Positions 10,185-19,103 of a stretch of DNA of 64,000 bases are shown here, piece after piece. The notes under the pieces are model-generated. The model was not told where the DNA came from. It did no database searches and saw only the letters and a program-made list of their open reading frames with translations. The stretch's first letter is position 1; every line of letters starts with the position of its first letter. The stretch covers positions 7,894,668 to 7,958,667 of the forward strand of contig SMSO01000032.1 of the NCBI GenBank assembly GCA_004764695.1, read 5' to 3'. Position numbers and translations under genes: made by a program. The DNA is from Schizochytrium sp. TIO01 (taxonomy: Eukaryota > Sar > Bigyra > Thraustochytrida > Thraustochytriidae).

Positions 10185-12731
10185 ATGGCCATAGAAGATC
10201 CTCGAGGATGGAGAATCCTTTTTTTATCGCTAGAGTTCGCCAATCCCGTATTTTCAGGGAATGGTGTTTACGCAAGGTCTATGGTGCGCATTTTGAGGGA
10301 AAGAGTGCACCCAAAAGGAGTCTCAACAAATGTAGATGATAGTGGAGTTCCAGCTAGTGTCATGGTGCTTTGTGGATGTCCACAAGGTCAGGTTATTGCC
10401 AGTCGCAGCAGAGATTCCGGATCTGAGCAACCTCTATCACCATCAAGTGCAACGAGCACCTATGCACCCTCTTCTGCAGGTGTTCAGAGAGCTGCGACAA
10501 CCAATGCCTCGCATTTGTCCTTAAATGGAAATGGAAATGGAAATGGAAAGCTCCCCCCCTTGGGAAATGGCAGCATGCAACGCAGAGGTAGCATTGACAT
10601 TGACACCTTGCGTAGGCAACAGTCATCTTCCTCTTCTTCATCAAAGCAAAATGAGTCAGGTACCGGTGGCGGCGTCCTAGGTGTATCTAAAGGGGACCTT
10701 GAAGTTCGCCTTGTAACTGTGCCTCAATGGTATAAGCTTGACCGATCCTCATCTTGGCAAGAATATGGACACGGTGTGACACAATACGCGGAAGAGGTCC
10801 GGGCCTTCAAGCCTGATGTTGTTCTCTGCGTAGATTGGACCAGCACACTTGCCCTGCAGACATTGCGCGGACTAGACATATTAAATGAAGTGCCGAGCAT
10901 ATACTTAAATTTTCGAGTGTTCTCTTCTTCTACTGGAATATCTGAAGAAGATGCAGAATTCTATCGAGAAAGGGAAACCTTGGCTATGCAGACCTCTCAT
11001 CTCACTCTTGCATTATGTCAGAATGATGCTAATATCCTACAATCCCTTGTCAACAATGAATGCACAGTAGGTGTACTCAACCCACCCTTACGCGCTGACA
11101 TGCGCACTCTTGCACTTCGCCAGGCACGTGCATCGCGTGACGCGGCGCGGCAGCTTATTATGTATCGCAGAAGCCTGTCAAATGCGCGGAACAACCTGGG
11201 AGATATAAACGCAAGGGAGGATAGTTTAATGAGTGAGAGATTTGGCCCTCGTTCGCAAAGCCTTGATACAGCTCCTGATTATCGCTATCTTCGATCAGGT
11301 AAAAGTGAGCAAACCTCAGACACGATGCCGCATCATCCAAATGGCTCTATAAATAATGGGGGCCACCACTCATCACTCAATAGCAAAGTTACATCGACGA
11401 TTCCCAGGATTGGATCCTTTGGGTCTCGCGAAGATTTAAGCGGTGCTAACAGCGAGTCCTCTCGTGTGCAGCACGGCTTTGGTGGACCGCGACCCCTTGT
11501 ACTGACTTATCTGAAAACCCGCAGAGCAAGTGTTGGTCACTATCGTCAGCGCCGTAATTACATCACATGTTGCTGCCGAATCTGTCCTGAAAAAAATGTG
11601 CAGACTTTTGTGAAGATTATGGTGCAGCTGAAGGATTTCTTGAAAAAACATCACTATGTTCCATGCCTTGTTGGTCCTCCCACTGACGAAAAATTCGCCA
11701 ATAAACTCTATCTGGAACTGGACCAAGCTTTTCCAGGTTCATCGTCCAAAGTGGTTCCTAAATTCATCCCTCCCCGGGAGCTTGGGGATATTTTTGGTCG
11801 TACAGTTCTCAATATTCACCCGGCACTGTATGAAGCATATGGGATGACCATCGTGGAAGCTGGGGCTTTTGGGGCTCCTACACTTATGCATGGTCAGGGC
11901 GAAATTGGAGCCCAGGATCTGATGACTGTCCCTCGATGCGCAATTCTATCAGATATGACAAACGTCTCCTTGAGCGCAGCTGTTGTCAAATCTCTTCTTG
12001 ACCCAAGTCGTTTAGATATTCTCGAAAGTATCGGTGTTGAAGCATTTCGCACAGCAACATCATGGGATGATAAGGCATTCGCAAAGGGTTTAGCCTCGCA
12101 TTTGGAATTGGCAGTGAATAACCGGTTTAAGTCTTTCCAATTGGCATCAAAATCTTCATTTCACACTAATGGAAATGGGAACATAAATGAGAGTTTGCCA
12201 ACAGAGTTGTCCGCAAGCAACATTCGTGAAGAGAATACAAATGGCACTGGTAAGATCCATGTATCAGGGAAACCCATAGCTCTTCTGAGCAACTCCCGAA
12301 AACTTTCTTCTGAAGAAATTGAGGTGTGTTCAAGTGTATTGAACTGGGCAGAAGCAGCAGCTTTGTCCACTGGCAGGTCTGTCAATGCAGACCTGACCGA
12401 AGTAAGAAGTCTGATAGAATCCCTCTGTCAACAAAATCCAGGCGAGTTGGCCTCTTCGATTGAGCAGGAGTACTTGCGCCTGTTAGATAAAGAGAGTGAT
12501 GCACTTCGCCTTACGGAATCAACTACACCCACGTTTTCACAAGCAAAGGCAACCCTTCGCGCGCGCCTAGAGTCTGCAAAGTCCCCTTATTCTGGAGACT
12601 GGGCTCGATTTCTTATTACTTTCGAATCAATTGCTAAGGTACGCTACCAGCTTGTTCCCTCTCGAATTCCAGAAGGAGCATTTTGGGCGATTCTGTTCAT
12701 TTTTCTGAGAGAATCCGTACTGTCTCTTTAA
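10185..12731 (+). CDS. GT4-type glycosyltransferase (GT-B fold)
   Basis: 848 residues from ATG 10185 in a good initiation context (caagATGGcc). The N-terminal Rossmann half begins WRILFLSLEFANPVFSGNGVYARSM with the donor/acceptor loop GNG at 25-27, then is interrupted by long low-complexity inserts (an NGNGNGNGK run near 118-124, a poly-Ser run, and a polar 300-430 segment). The C-terminal half has CRICPEKN (465-471, equivalent to the GR-x-PEKG strand) and the EX7E motif EAYGMTIVE with Glu550 and Glu558, which contacts the nucleotide-sugar donor in GT4 enzymes. A helical tail of about 150 residues ends in a hydrophobic stretch. It probably transfers a sugar from a nucleotide-sugar in the cytosol or at an endomembrane; donor and acceptor are unknown. 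It converges on the alpha/beta hydrolase gene. Confidence 0.85.
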   Translation: MAIEDPRGWRILFLSLEFANPVFSGNGVYARSMVRILRERVHPKGVSTNVDDSGVPASVMVLCGCPQGQVIASRSRDSGSEQPLSPSSATSTYAPSSAGVQRAATTNASHLSLNGNGNGNGKLPPLGNGSMQRRGSIDIDTLRRQQSSSSSSSKQNESGTGGGVLGVSKGDLEVRLVTVPQWYKLDRSSSWQEYGHGVTQYAEEVRAFKPDVVLCVDWTSTLALQTLRGLDILNEVPSIYLNFRVFSSSTGISEEDAEFYRERETLAMQTSHLTLALCQNDANILQSLVNNECTVGVLNPPLRADMRTLALRQARASRDAARQLIMYRRSLSNARNNLGDINAREDSLMSERFGPRSQSLDTAPDYRYLRSGKSEQTSDTMPHHPNGSINNGGHHSSLNSKVTSTIPRIGSFGSREDLSGANSESSRVQHGFGGPRPLVLTYLKTRRASVGHYRQRRNYITCCCRICPEKNVQTFVKIMVQLKDFLKKHHYVPCLVGPPTDEKFANKLYLELDQAFPGSSSKVVPKFIPPRELGDIFGRTVLNIHPALYEAYGMTIVEAGAFGAPTLMHGQGEIGAQDLMTVPRCAILSDMTNVSLSAAVVKSLLDPSRLDILESIGVEAFRTATSWDDKAFAKGLASHLELAVNNRFKSFQLASKSSFHTNGNGNINESLPTELSASNIREENTNGTGKIHVSGKPIALLSNSRKLSSEEIEVCSSVLNWAEAAALSTGRSVNADLTEVRSLIESLCQQNPGELASSIEQEYLRLLDKESDALRLTESTTPTFSQAKATLRARLESAKSPYSGDWARFLITFESIAKVRYQLVPSRIPEGAFWAILFIFLRESVLSL

Positions 12732-13132
12732 ACACGCGAAGGACCTTGATGTGACCCACTGTCTCACATCCCACATATGTGCTACATAAAAATATGCATA
12801 TGCTTCTACGCATTAAACTTCATATTATACTTTTTTTTGCGCTAAACCAGACAAATTCTTTGACGCACAGCAAAATTGCCTTTGTTATCTATTTTTTCTT
12901 TGTTTCCCAATTGCACTTTTTATACGACCTTTGATTGGTACGGGTTTTAACTTGCACTTGGCTTTCCCTCATGTGAAACAAAGCTTATTTTATCGCCTCA
13001 ATGGTCCGGCTCTTGAGTTTGATTTATATTTATAAAATTTTACCCCCTCTTCTGTAAACCTCCCTGTGCAGAGGATGCACAGCTCTTGGTACTAGTGCAA
13101 TATTTTAGGGAAAAAAAATCCAGTCACTTTAA
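12732..13132. other. Short spacer between convergent genes
   Basis: AT-rich 3' region shared by the convergent glycosyltransferase and hydrolase genes. AATAAA-like and T-rich stretches are present on both strands, but no gene is visible. Confidence 0.6.
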
Positions 13133-14419
13133 TCAACGAGCGAAAAAGCCGCCAAAACGACGTCGTAGAAAGCATCCCATCAGGGTTGTTGAAATAAGCA
13201 TACACATACGAGGCGAAAGAAATCGGCCAAGAAGACCTTTGCGTGATAAGATGATTGTTGCTGCGAGCCACGTTAGAACCACCTGTAATGGATGCAAGTC
13301 AGGTTGCATCGGCTTACGTTGAGAAACAATGAACGGTTTATCTTTGGCTCTTTCTTCCCCTTGCTTAATGGTCTGCTCGATGGCAGCGTTGACCTCGTCT
13401 GCGTATTGTTCGGCCACGCCATGGCCTGCATCTCCATAATGAAGCCATCTGCCACATAATGCCTCTGCGAGCAAGCGTGAATTCCGATAGCCCACAAGAA
13501 CATCTTGCTTGCCACTGACGACAAGAATCTCAACCTGATAAGATCGCATACGCTCGAGGCGAGCCCAACTAATATGATGGGTTACAATAGCTGCGATTTG
13601 ATGAAGAATACCAGAAAATCGGAACTCGGGTACTAAACCTGCTTCAATATACTTGCGGGAACGACGAATAAATAAGTATGCATAGTGATCTCGATTTGTA
13701 GTTAGACTTTGCGAAGGGGGATAGTCGCCATAATTGCGGTCTGAAGATGCTATTTCCTCCAGATGAATACGCGGAAAGAGTAACTCTAACCCGGCATTGA
13801 CGATGTCAACTTCGCGAAAACCTGAACATGTCCGAAAAAACGGAACAACTCCAGTGACTGGTGGTATTGTACCCATTACCCCCCCCGCGTGTGTGGAGAT
13901 GAGCGCTACAGAGTTGAAGCGTTTTGGCGCCATCAACAACAGTTCCTGACAAACCATACCTCCTAATGAGAAACCTATCAGGTTAACATCCGATTTCCAG
14001 CCTCCATAGGCACGTTGCAAATGGTCTAGAAGCTGCAAACAGTCACTTGCAATATCCGTTGTCCTCCAGCGACCTGCAGGGGTATCGCTGTATCCTGTAC
14101 CCCGATTATCCACGACACATACAGTATACTCTTCGCCCCGCTCAATCCCGAAATATTTCAACTGAGGTTCAAAATGTGCGTGTGTCTCGGAAAGCCCACG
14201 GATTGACAGGAGTTTCTTCGACCCGTTTCCATGTACTTCGTAAAATAGTCTATGCTTACCTTGGTGACTGTTGTATACCTCGCAATATTGTGCAGAGCTT
14301 TCGCCAAAGTGCAAGTATGCAGGTCGAGCTAGTTCAGTCTTTGCACAGTGAATTGCATTGTCGGAGCCACCGCCTAAACGAGCGTACAAGTGGCGTTCAT
14401 CTTGAGATAAAGTTGACAT
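13133..14419 (-). CDS. Alpha/beta hydrolase with C-terminal membrane anchor
   Basis: 428 residues from ATG at 14419 (minus). A classical alpha/beta-hydrolase core runs from about 55 to 355: oxyanion-region strand KLLSIRGLSETH, the VDNRGTGYSD turn (104-112), nucleophile elbow GFSLGG with Ser151, acidic residue Asp306 in SGKQDVLVG, and catalytic His333 in GDAGHG. The triad is complete. After the core, residues 375-413 are hydrophobic with basic flanks (LSRKGLLGRF, FLRRRFGG), which suggests a C-terminal tail anchor or monotopic membrane association. The substrate (ester, lipid or peptide) cannot be deduced. The 40-residue N-terminal extension is longer than in minimal family members. Confidence 0.9.
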   Translation of the reverse strand: MSTLSQDERHLYARLGGGSDNAIHCAKTELARPAYLHFGESSAQYCEVYNSHQGKHRLFYEVHGNGSKKLLSIRGLSETHAHFEPQLKYFGIERGEEYTVCVVDNRGTGYSDTPAGRWRTTDIASDCLQLLDHLQRAYGGWKSDVNLIGFSLGGMVCQELLLMAPKRFNSVALISTHAGGVMGTIPPVTGVVPFFRTCSGFREVDIVNAGLELLFPRIHLEEIASSDRNYGDYPPSQSLTTNRDHYAYLFIRRSRKYIEAGLVPEFRFSGILHQIAAIVTHHISWARLERMRSYQVEILVVSGKQDVLVGYRNSRLLAEALCGRWLHYGDAGHGVAEQYADEVNAAIEQTIKQGEERAKDKPFIVSQRKPMQPDLHPLQVVLTWLAATIILSRKGLLGRFLSPRMCMLISTTLMGCFLRRRFGGFFAR

Positions 14420-15340
14420 GACCTAATCAGCCTCTTGTTTGGTTTTTGAATAAACCTCAAGGTTAGCCGCACGCTGGGCTCTCTCTGGCCTTTACACTCA
14501 CAAACCTTGGAACCAATTGCGACAATCAACTATGGACAAACTACACGCCAAGGCTGCTTTGCTTAGGACCAAAGTAGGCAATAAATTGCTAGTGATCGAA
14601 CAGCGAACAAGCAATTTAGGTAACGGCCAGCGCTTATGTCTAGTGTGACCTGGCGTGACTTGGCTTTGAAGTCACCACTGCTCAAGCTTTCAAGAAGAAT
14701 GTACAAGAGAAGTAGCAGAGAGAAACATTGCAAGCTGTAATTACTAGTAACTAGCTAGTATCTATAGCATGCCTTAATTGCACTTATATGAGGTAAATAT
14801 CACAGAGCAAATCTTGTGTTAGCTTCAGCACATGAAATTTAAACTGCAAGTGCCCCAATGGGGTCTCTTACTTGACTCGATTCTGTTTCTGAAATTTGAA
14901 GTTTGTTTTTAGAAAGTATCTCGTAAAAACCTGATTACATTCATTGTTCGACTGTTTTCTGTTGTTCAAGTTTTCATTTTTTACTCTTTTTTTTACTTAG
15001 ATTAAATTGATTTTAAAGTATTCTTTTTTAAATTAAAATGATGTTCTCTGTTTTGTTTTTATTTCTCTGCTGACGAAGAGCTTCTTTTAAATTTCGTATT
15101 GTTGTTAGGTCTACCAAAACCTACTCGAGGTGCGTATAAGTCGCAGATAGTTTTGATCCAAAGTGAAGAAACGAAGAACATATTATTACCAGTTTAGATT
15201 TCTATCTACACACACTCCACAAGTGTTTCTTCATATTTTTCTTGTTTTCTTGTTTTCTGTTTTTTTTTGGTGGTTGCCGGAGATTGCCAGAGGCTCCGAT
15301 TACCTTTTCTTGATCATGTAAATTTATAATCTATATCTAC
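14420..15340. other. Spacer left of the satellite
   Basis: No gene seen. AT-rich with many T runs. From about 15240 a TTTTCTG-T-run-GGTGG leader followed by an imperfect GGAG...CTCC stem (15280-15300) looks like a very decayed satellite module. Confidence 0.5.
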
Positions 15341-15538
15341 TGTTTTTCTGATATCTCAACGACTGACGATCCGACTCGTCCAGATACCTTTTCTGTTATT
15401 TTTTTAATGTTTTTGTTGCATCATGAGGACTGCCCATTTTCCTCAAGCCGCGTTATCTTGGTATATATGATTTTTTTGGTGCCTCGCGATGAGTTTGCCG
15501 TATCATCTTGAGGCACTTTAACTGGTTAGTTCTTCTAC
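15341..15538 (+). repeat. Decayed copy of the satellite hairpin modules
   Basis: Three consecutive modules align with the first three modules of the 16004-19062 satellite but are clearly diverged. Module 1 keeps GATATC...CCAGATACC with inner stem GACGA/TCGTC (15365-15380), where canonical units have GATGA/TCATC. Module 2 keeps the TGAGGACTGCCCATTTTCC core (about 15422-15450). Module 3 keeps the leader TTGGTATATATGAT plus T-run (15459-15480) and has outer stem GTGCCTC/GAGGCAC (15479-15485 with 15510-15516), where canonical units have GTGTTT/AAACAC. No 9-bp subrepeats follow it. Confidence 0.8.
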
Positions 15539-16003
15539 ATATTATAATTATAATACGTTGTGGAGTGTCCATGAGCAACGGCACCTTGGCAGTAAACCCA
15601 GACCATTAGCTCACTCTTCGAGTGCTGAAACTTCGTCATAACCTATGGTCATGTCTTCATTTTAAGTTGCAGATCCGCCATGGTATTCAGAGAGGATGCC
15701 AAGCTCTCGAAAGTCCCAGCGCATTGTCTACAACCCTTCCCTTCGCTTCGACACGCAATTTTTAGATCATTGCAATAGTTGATGCTGCAATGACACGCTT
15801 GCTTTCATCAAGATTTAGAAACCTGAGCTGTGCAGGCTCGAAGTGAAGCATTAGACATGTCTCACCAGTTTACGGTATCGTCAGCTGCACCTTTCGCCTC
15901 TGCCTTGTCGCTTTCTACAAAGGCCATAGCTCCATGAATGTTGCTGTCTACTCTAGCATTCTTGTCGTACTCTCGCCTTGGTATGCAGTGTGTTTTTTGT
16001 TTT
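15539..16003. other. Unique sequence between decayed copy and main satellite, possible minus-strand exon
   Basis: Mostly unique sequence. On the minus strand 15862-15990 encodes about 40 residues with a non-repetitive, protein-like composition (EYDKNARVDSNIHGAMAFVE, then a charged stretch ending DDTVNW and a TGA stop at 15862-15864). The frame then runs into satellite. It could be a terminal exon of the unknown gene at 19104-20198, with the satellite inside the intron, but no splice evidence is available. Confidence 0.35.
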
Positions 16004-19000
16004 CTGGTATATATGATTTTTTTGTTGGTATCCAAATGACTGCTGATGATGCAACTCATCCAGATACCTTTTCTGGTATATATGATGTTTTTGGTGCATC
16101 TTGAGGACTGCCCATTTTCCTCAAGACACTTTTTCTGGTATATATGATGTTTTTGGTGCATCTTGAGGACTGCCCATTTTCCTCAAGACCCTTTTCCTGG
16201 TATATATATGATTTTTTTGGTGTGTTTCAAGATGAGCTGCTTGCTCATCTCAAAACACTTTTGCTGGTATATTTATCTAAGTATATGTATCGGTGATCTG
16301 ATCTGATAGTATGTACAATCTTGTGCAAGACAAGAGCAGTCTTGAAAGATGCTGTCGATGTGGTTGATGCTATCGATGCCCTCAAAGTCCGCAATGTCCG
16401 CAATGTCCGCAGTGTCCGCAATGTTCTGATTGGCTGAAGCAGCCACGCTGTATCCTCGTCATAGTTTGTGGTGATTTTTTTTTTGATTTTCTGGTATATA
16501 TGATTTTTTTGTTGATATCCAAATGACTGCTGCTGATGATGCAACTCATCCAGATACCTTTTCTGGTATATATGATGTTTTTGGTGCATCTTGAGGACTG
16601 CCCATTTTCCTCAAGACCCTTTTCCTGGTATATATATGATTTTTTTGGTGTGTTTCAAGATGAGCTGCTTGCTCATCTCAAAACACTTTTGCTGGTATAT
16701 TTATCTAAGTATATGTATCGGTGATCTGATCTGATAGTATGTACAATCTTGTGCAAGACAAGAGCAGTCTTGAAAGATGCTGTCGATGTGGTTGATGCTA
16801 TCGATGCCCTCAAAGTCCGCAATGTCCGCAATGTCCGCAGTGTCCGCAATGTTCTGATTGGCTGAAGCAGCCACGCTGTATCCTCGTCATAGTTTGTGGT
16901 GATTTTTTTTTTGATTTTCTGGTATATATGATTTTTTTGTTGATATCCAAATGACTGCTGCTGATGATGCAACTCATCCAGATACTTTTTCTGGTATATA
17001 TGATGTTTTTGGTGCATCTTGAGGACTGCCCATTTTCCTCAAGACCCTTTTCCTGGTATATATATGATTTTTTTGGTGTGTTTCAAGATGAGCTGCTTGC
17101 TCATCTCAAAACACTTTTGCTGGTATATTTATCTAAGTATATGTATCGGTGATCTGATCTGATAGTATGTACAATCTTGTGCAAGACAAGAGCAGTCTTG
17201 AAAGATGCTGTCGATGTGGTTGATGCTATCGATGCCCTCAAAGTCCGCAATGTCCGCAATGTCCGCAGTGTTCGCAGTGTCCGCAGTGTCCGCAGTGTCC
17301 GCAGTGTCCGCAATGTTCTGATTGGCTGAAGCAGCCACGCTGTATCCTCGTCATAGTTTGTGGTGATTTTTTTTTTGATTTTCTGGTATATATGATTTTT
17401 TTGTTGATATCCAAATGACTGCTGCTGATGATGCAACTCATCCAGATACCTTTTCTGGTATATATGATGTTTTTGGTGCATCTTGAGGACTGCCCATTTT
17501 CCTCAAGACCCTTTTCCTGGTATATATATGATTTTTTTGGTGTGTTTCAAGATGAGCTGCTTGCTCATCTCAAAACACTTTTGCTGGTATATTTATCTAA
17601 GTATATGTATCGGTGATCTGATCTGATAGTATGTACAATCTTGTGCAAGACAAGAGCAGTCTTGAAAGATGCTGTCGATGTGGTTGATGCTATCGATGCC
17701 CTCAAAGTCCGCAATGTCCGCAATGTCCGCAGTGTTCGCAGTGTCCGCAGTGTCCGCAGTGTCCGCAGTGTCCGCAATGTTCTGATTGGCTGAAGCAGCC
17801 ACGCTGTATCCTCGTCATAGTTTGTGGTGATTTTTTTTTTGATTTTCTGGTATATATGATTTTTTTGTTGATATCCAAATGACTGCTGCTGATGATGCAA
17901 CTCATCCAGATACCTTTTCTGGTATATATGATGTTTTTGGTGCATCTTGAGGACTGCCCATTTTCCTCAAGACCCTTTTCCTGGTATATATATGATTTTT
18001 TTGGTGTGTTTCAAGATGAGCTGCTTGCTCATCTCAAAACACTTTTGCTGGTATATTTATCTAAGTATATGTATCGGTGATCTGATCTGATAGTATGTAC
18101 AATCTTGTGCAAGACAAGAGCAGTCTTGAAAGATGCTGTCGATGTGGTTGATGCTGTCGATGTCCTCAAAGTCCGCAATGTCCGCGATGTCCGCAGTGTC
18201 CGCAGTGTCCGCAGTGTCCGCAGTGTCCGCAGTGTTCGCAGTGTCCGCAGTGTCCGCAGTGTTCACAGTGTCCGCAGTGTTCGCAATGTTCTGATTGGCT
18301 GAAGCAGCCACGCCGTATCCTCGTCATAGTTTGTGGTGATTTTTTTTTGAGTTTTCTGGTATATATGATTTTTTTGTTGATATCCAAATGACTGCTAGTG
18401 ATGATGCAACTCATCCAGATACCTTTTCTGGTATATATGATGTTTTTGGTGCATCTTGAGGACTGCCCATTTTCCTCAAGACACTTTTATCTTGGTATCT
18501 ATGATGTTTTTGGTGTGCTTCAAGACAAGCTGCTTGGCTTGCTCATCTCAAAACACTTTTGCTGGTATATTTATCTAAGTATATGTATCGGTGATCTGAT
18601 ATGATAGTATGTACAATCTTGTGCAAGACAAGAGCAGTCTTGAAAGATGCTGTCGATGTGGTTGATGCTGTCGATGTCCTCAAAGTCCTCAAAGTCCGCA
18701 AATGTCCGCAGTGTTCGCAGGGTCCGCAGTGTCCGCAGTGTCCGCATTGTCCGCAATGTTCTGATTGGCTGAAGCAGCCACGCCGTATCCTCGTCATAGT
18801 CTGTGGTGATTTTTTTTTGATTTTCTGGTATATATGATTTTTTTGTTGGTATCCAAATGACTGCTGATGATGCAACTCATCCAGATACCTTTTCTGGTAT
18901 ATATGATGTTTTTGGTGCATCTTGAGGACTGTCAAGACACTTTTTCTGGTATATATATGATTTTTTTGGTGTGCTTCAAGATGAGCTGCTTGCTCATCTC

Positions 19001-19062
19001 GAAACATTTTTGCTGGTATATTTATCTAAGTATATATATTGGTGATCTGATTTGATAGTGTG
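16004..19062 (+). repeat. Tandem satellite, 428-509 bp units built of hairpin modules
   Basis: Head-to-tail array. The anchor CTGGTATATATGATTTTTTT of each unit starts at 16004, 16491, 16919, 17383, 17847, 18356 and 18825, so units are 487, 428, 464, 464, 509 and 469 bp plus a final partial of about 238 bp. Each unit holds hairpins; coordinates here are for the 16491 unit. H1: GATGA/TCATC, 16535-16550. H2: CTTGAGGA/TCCTCAAG, 16590-16615. H3: GATGAGC/GCTCATC inside GTGTTT/AAACAC, 16650-16686. H4: CAAGAC/GTCTTG, 16754-16772. H5: TGGCTG/CAGCCA, 16859-16873. H1-H3 each follow a CTGGTATATATGAT-T-run leader. The first unit has H2 duplicated, explaining its extra 59 bp. Between H4 and H5 lies a block of 9-bp TGTCCGCAG-type subrepeats. 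Open frames inside it are repeat-derived. Confidence 0.95.
18171..18287 (+). repeat. 9-bp GTCCGCAGT minisatellite block, longest of the array
   Basis: Thirteen 9-bp copies (mostly GTCCGCAGT, with variants GTCCGCAAT, GTTCGCAGT and GTTCACAGT) in the unit starting 17847. The corresponding blocks in other units have about 4, 4, 8, 8 and 8 copies. The unit length differences of 36 and 45 bp equal 4 and 5 copies exactly. Confidence 0.92.
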
Positions 19063-19103
19063 CGAGGTACCAGACAGGAAGCACGCTTGTATTGGTTTTG
19101 TGA

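Noticed and set aside
16245-18414. Repeated open frames of 60-126 codons on both strands in the satellite (TLR, ADT, HCG and VRS tripeptide runs)
   Set aside because: They arise because the 9-bp subrepeat is a multiple of three. The unit lengths are not multiples of three, so no frame crosses units, and the peptides follow the DNA repeat.
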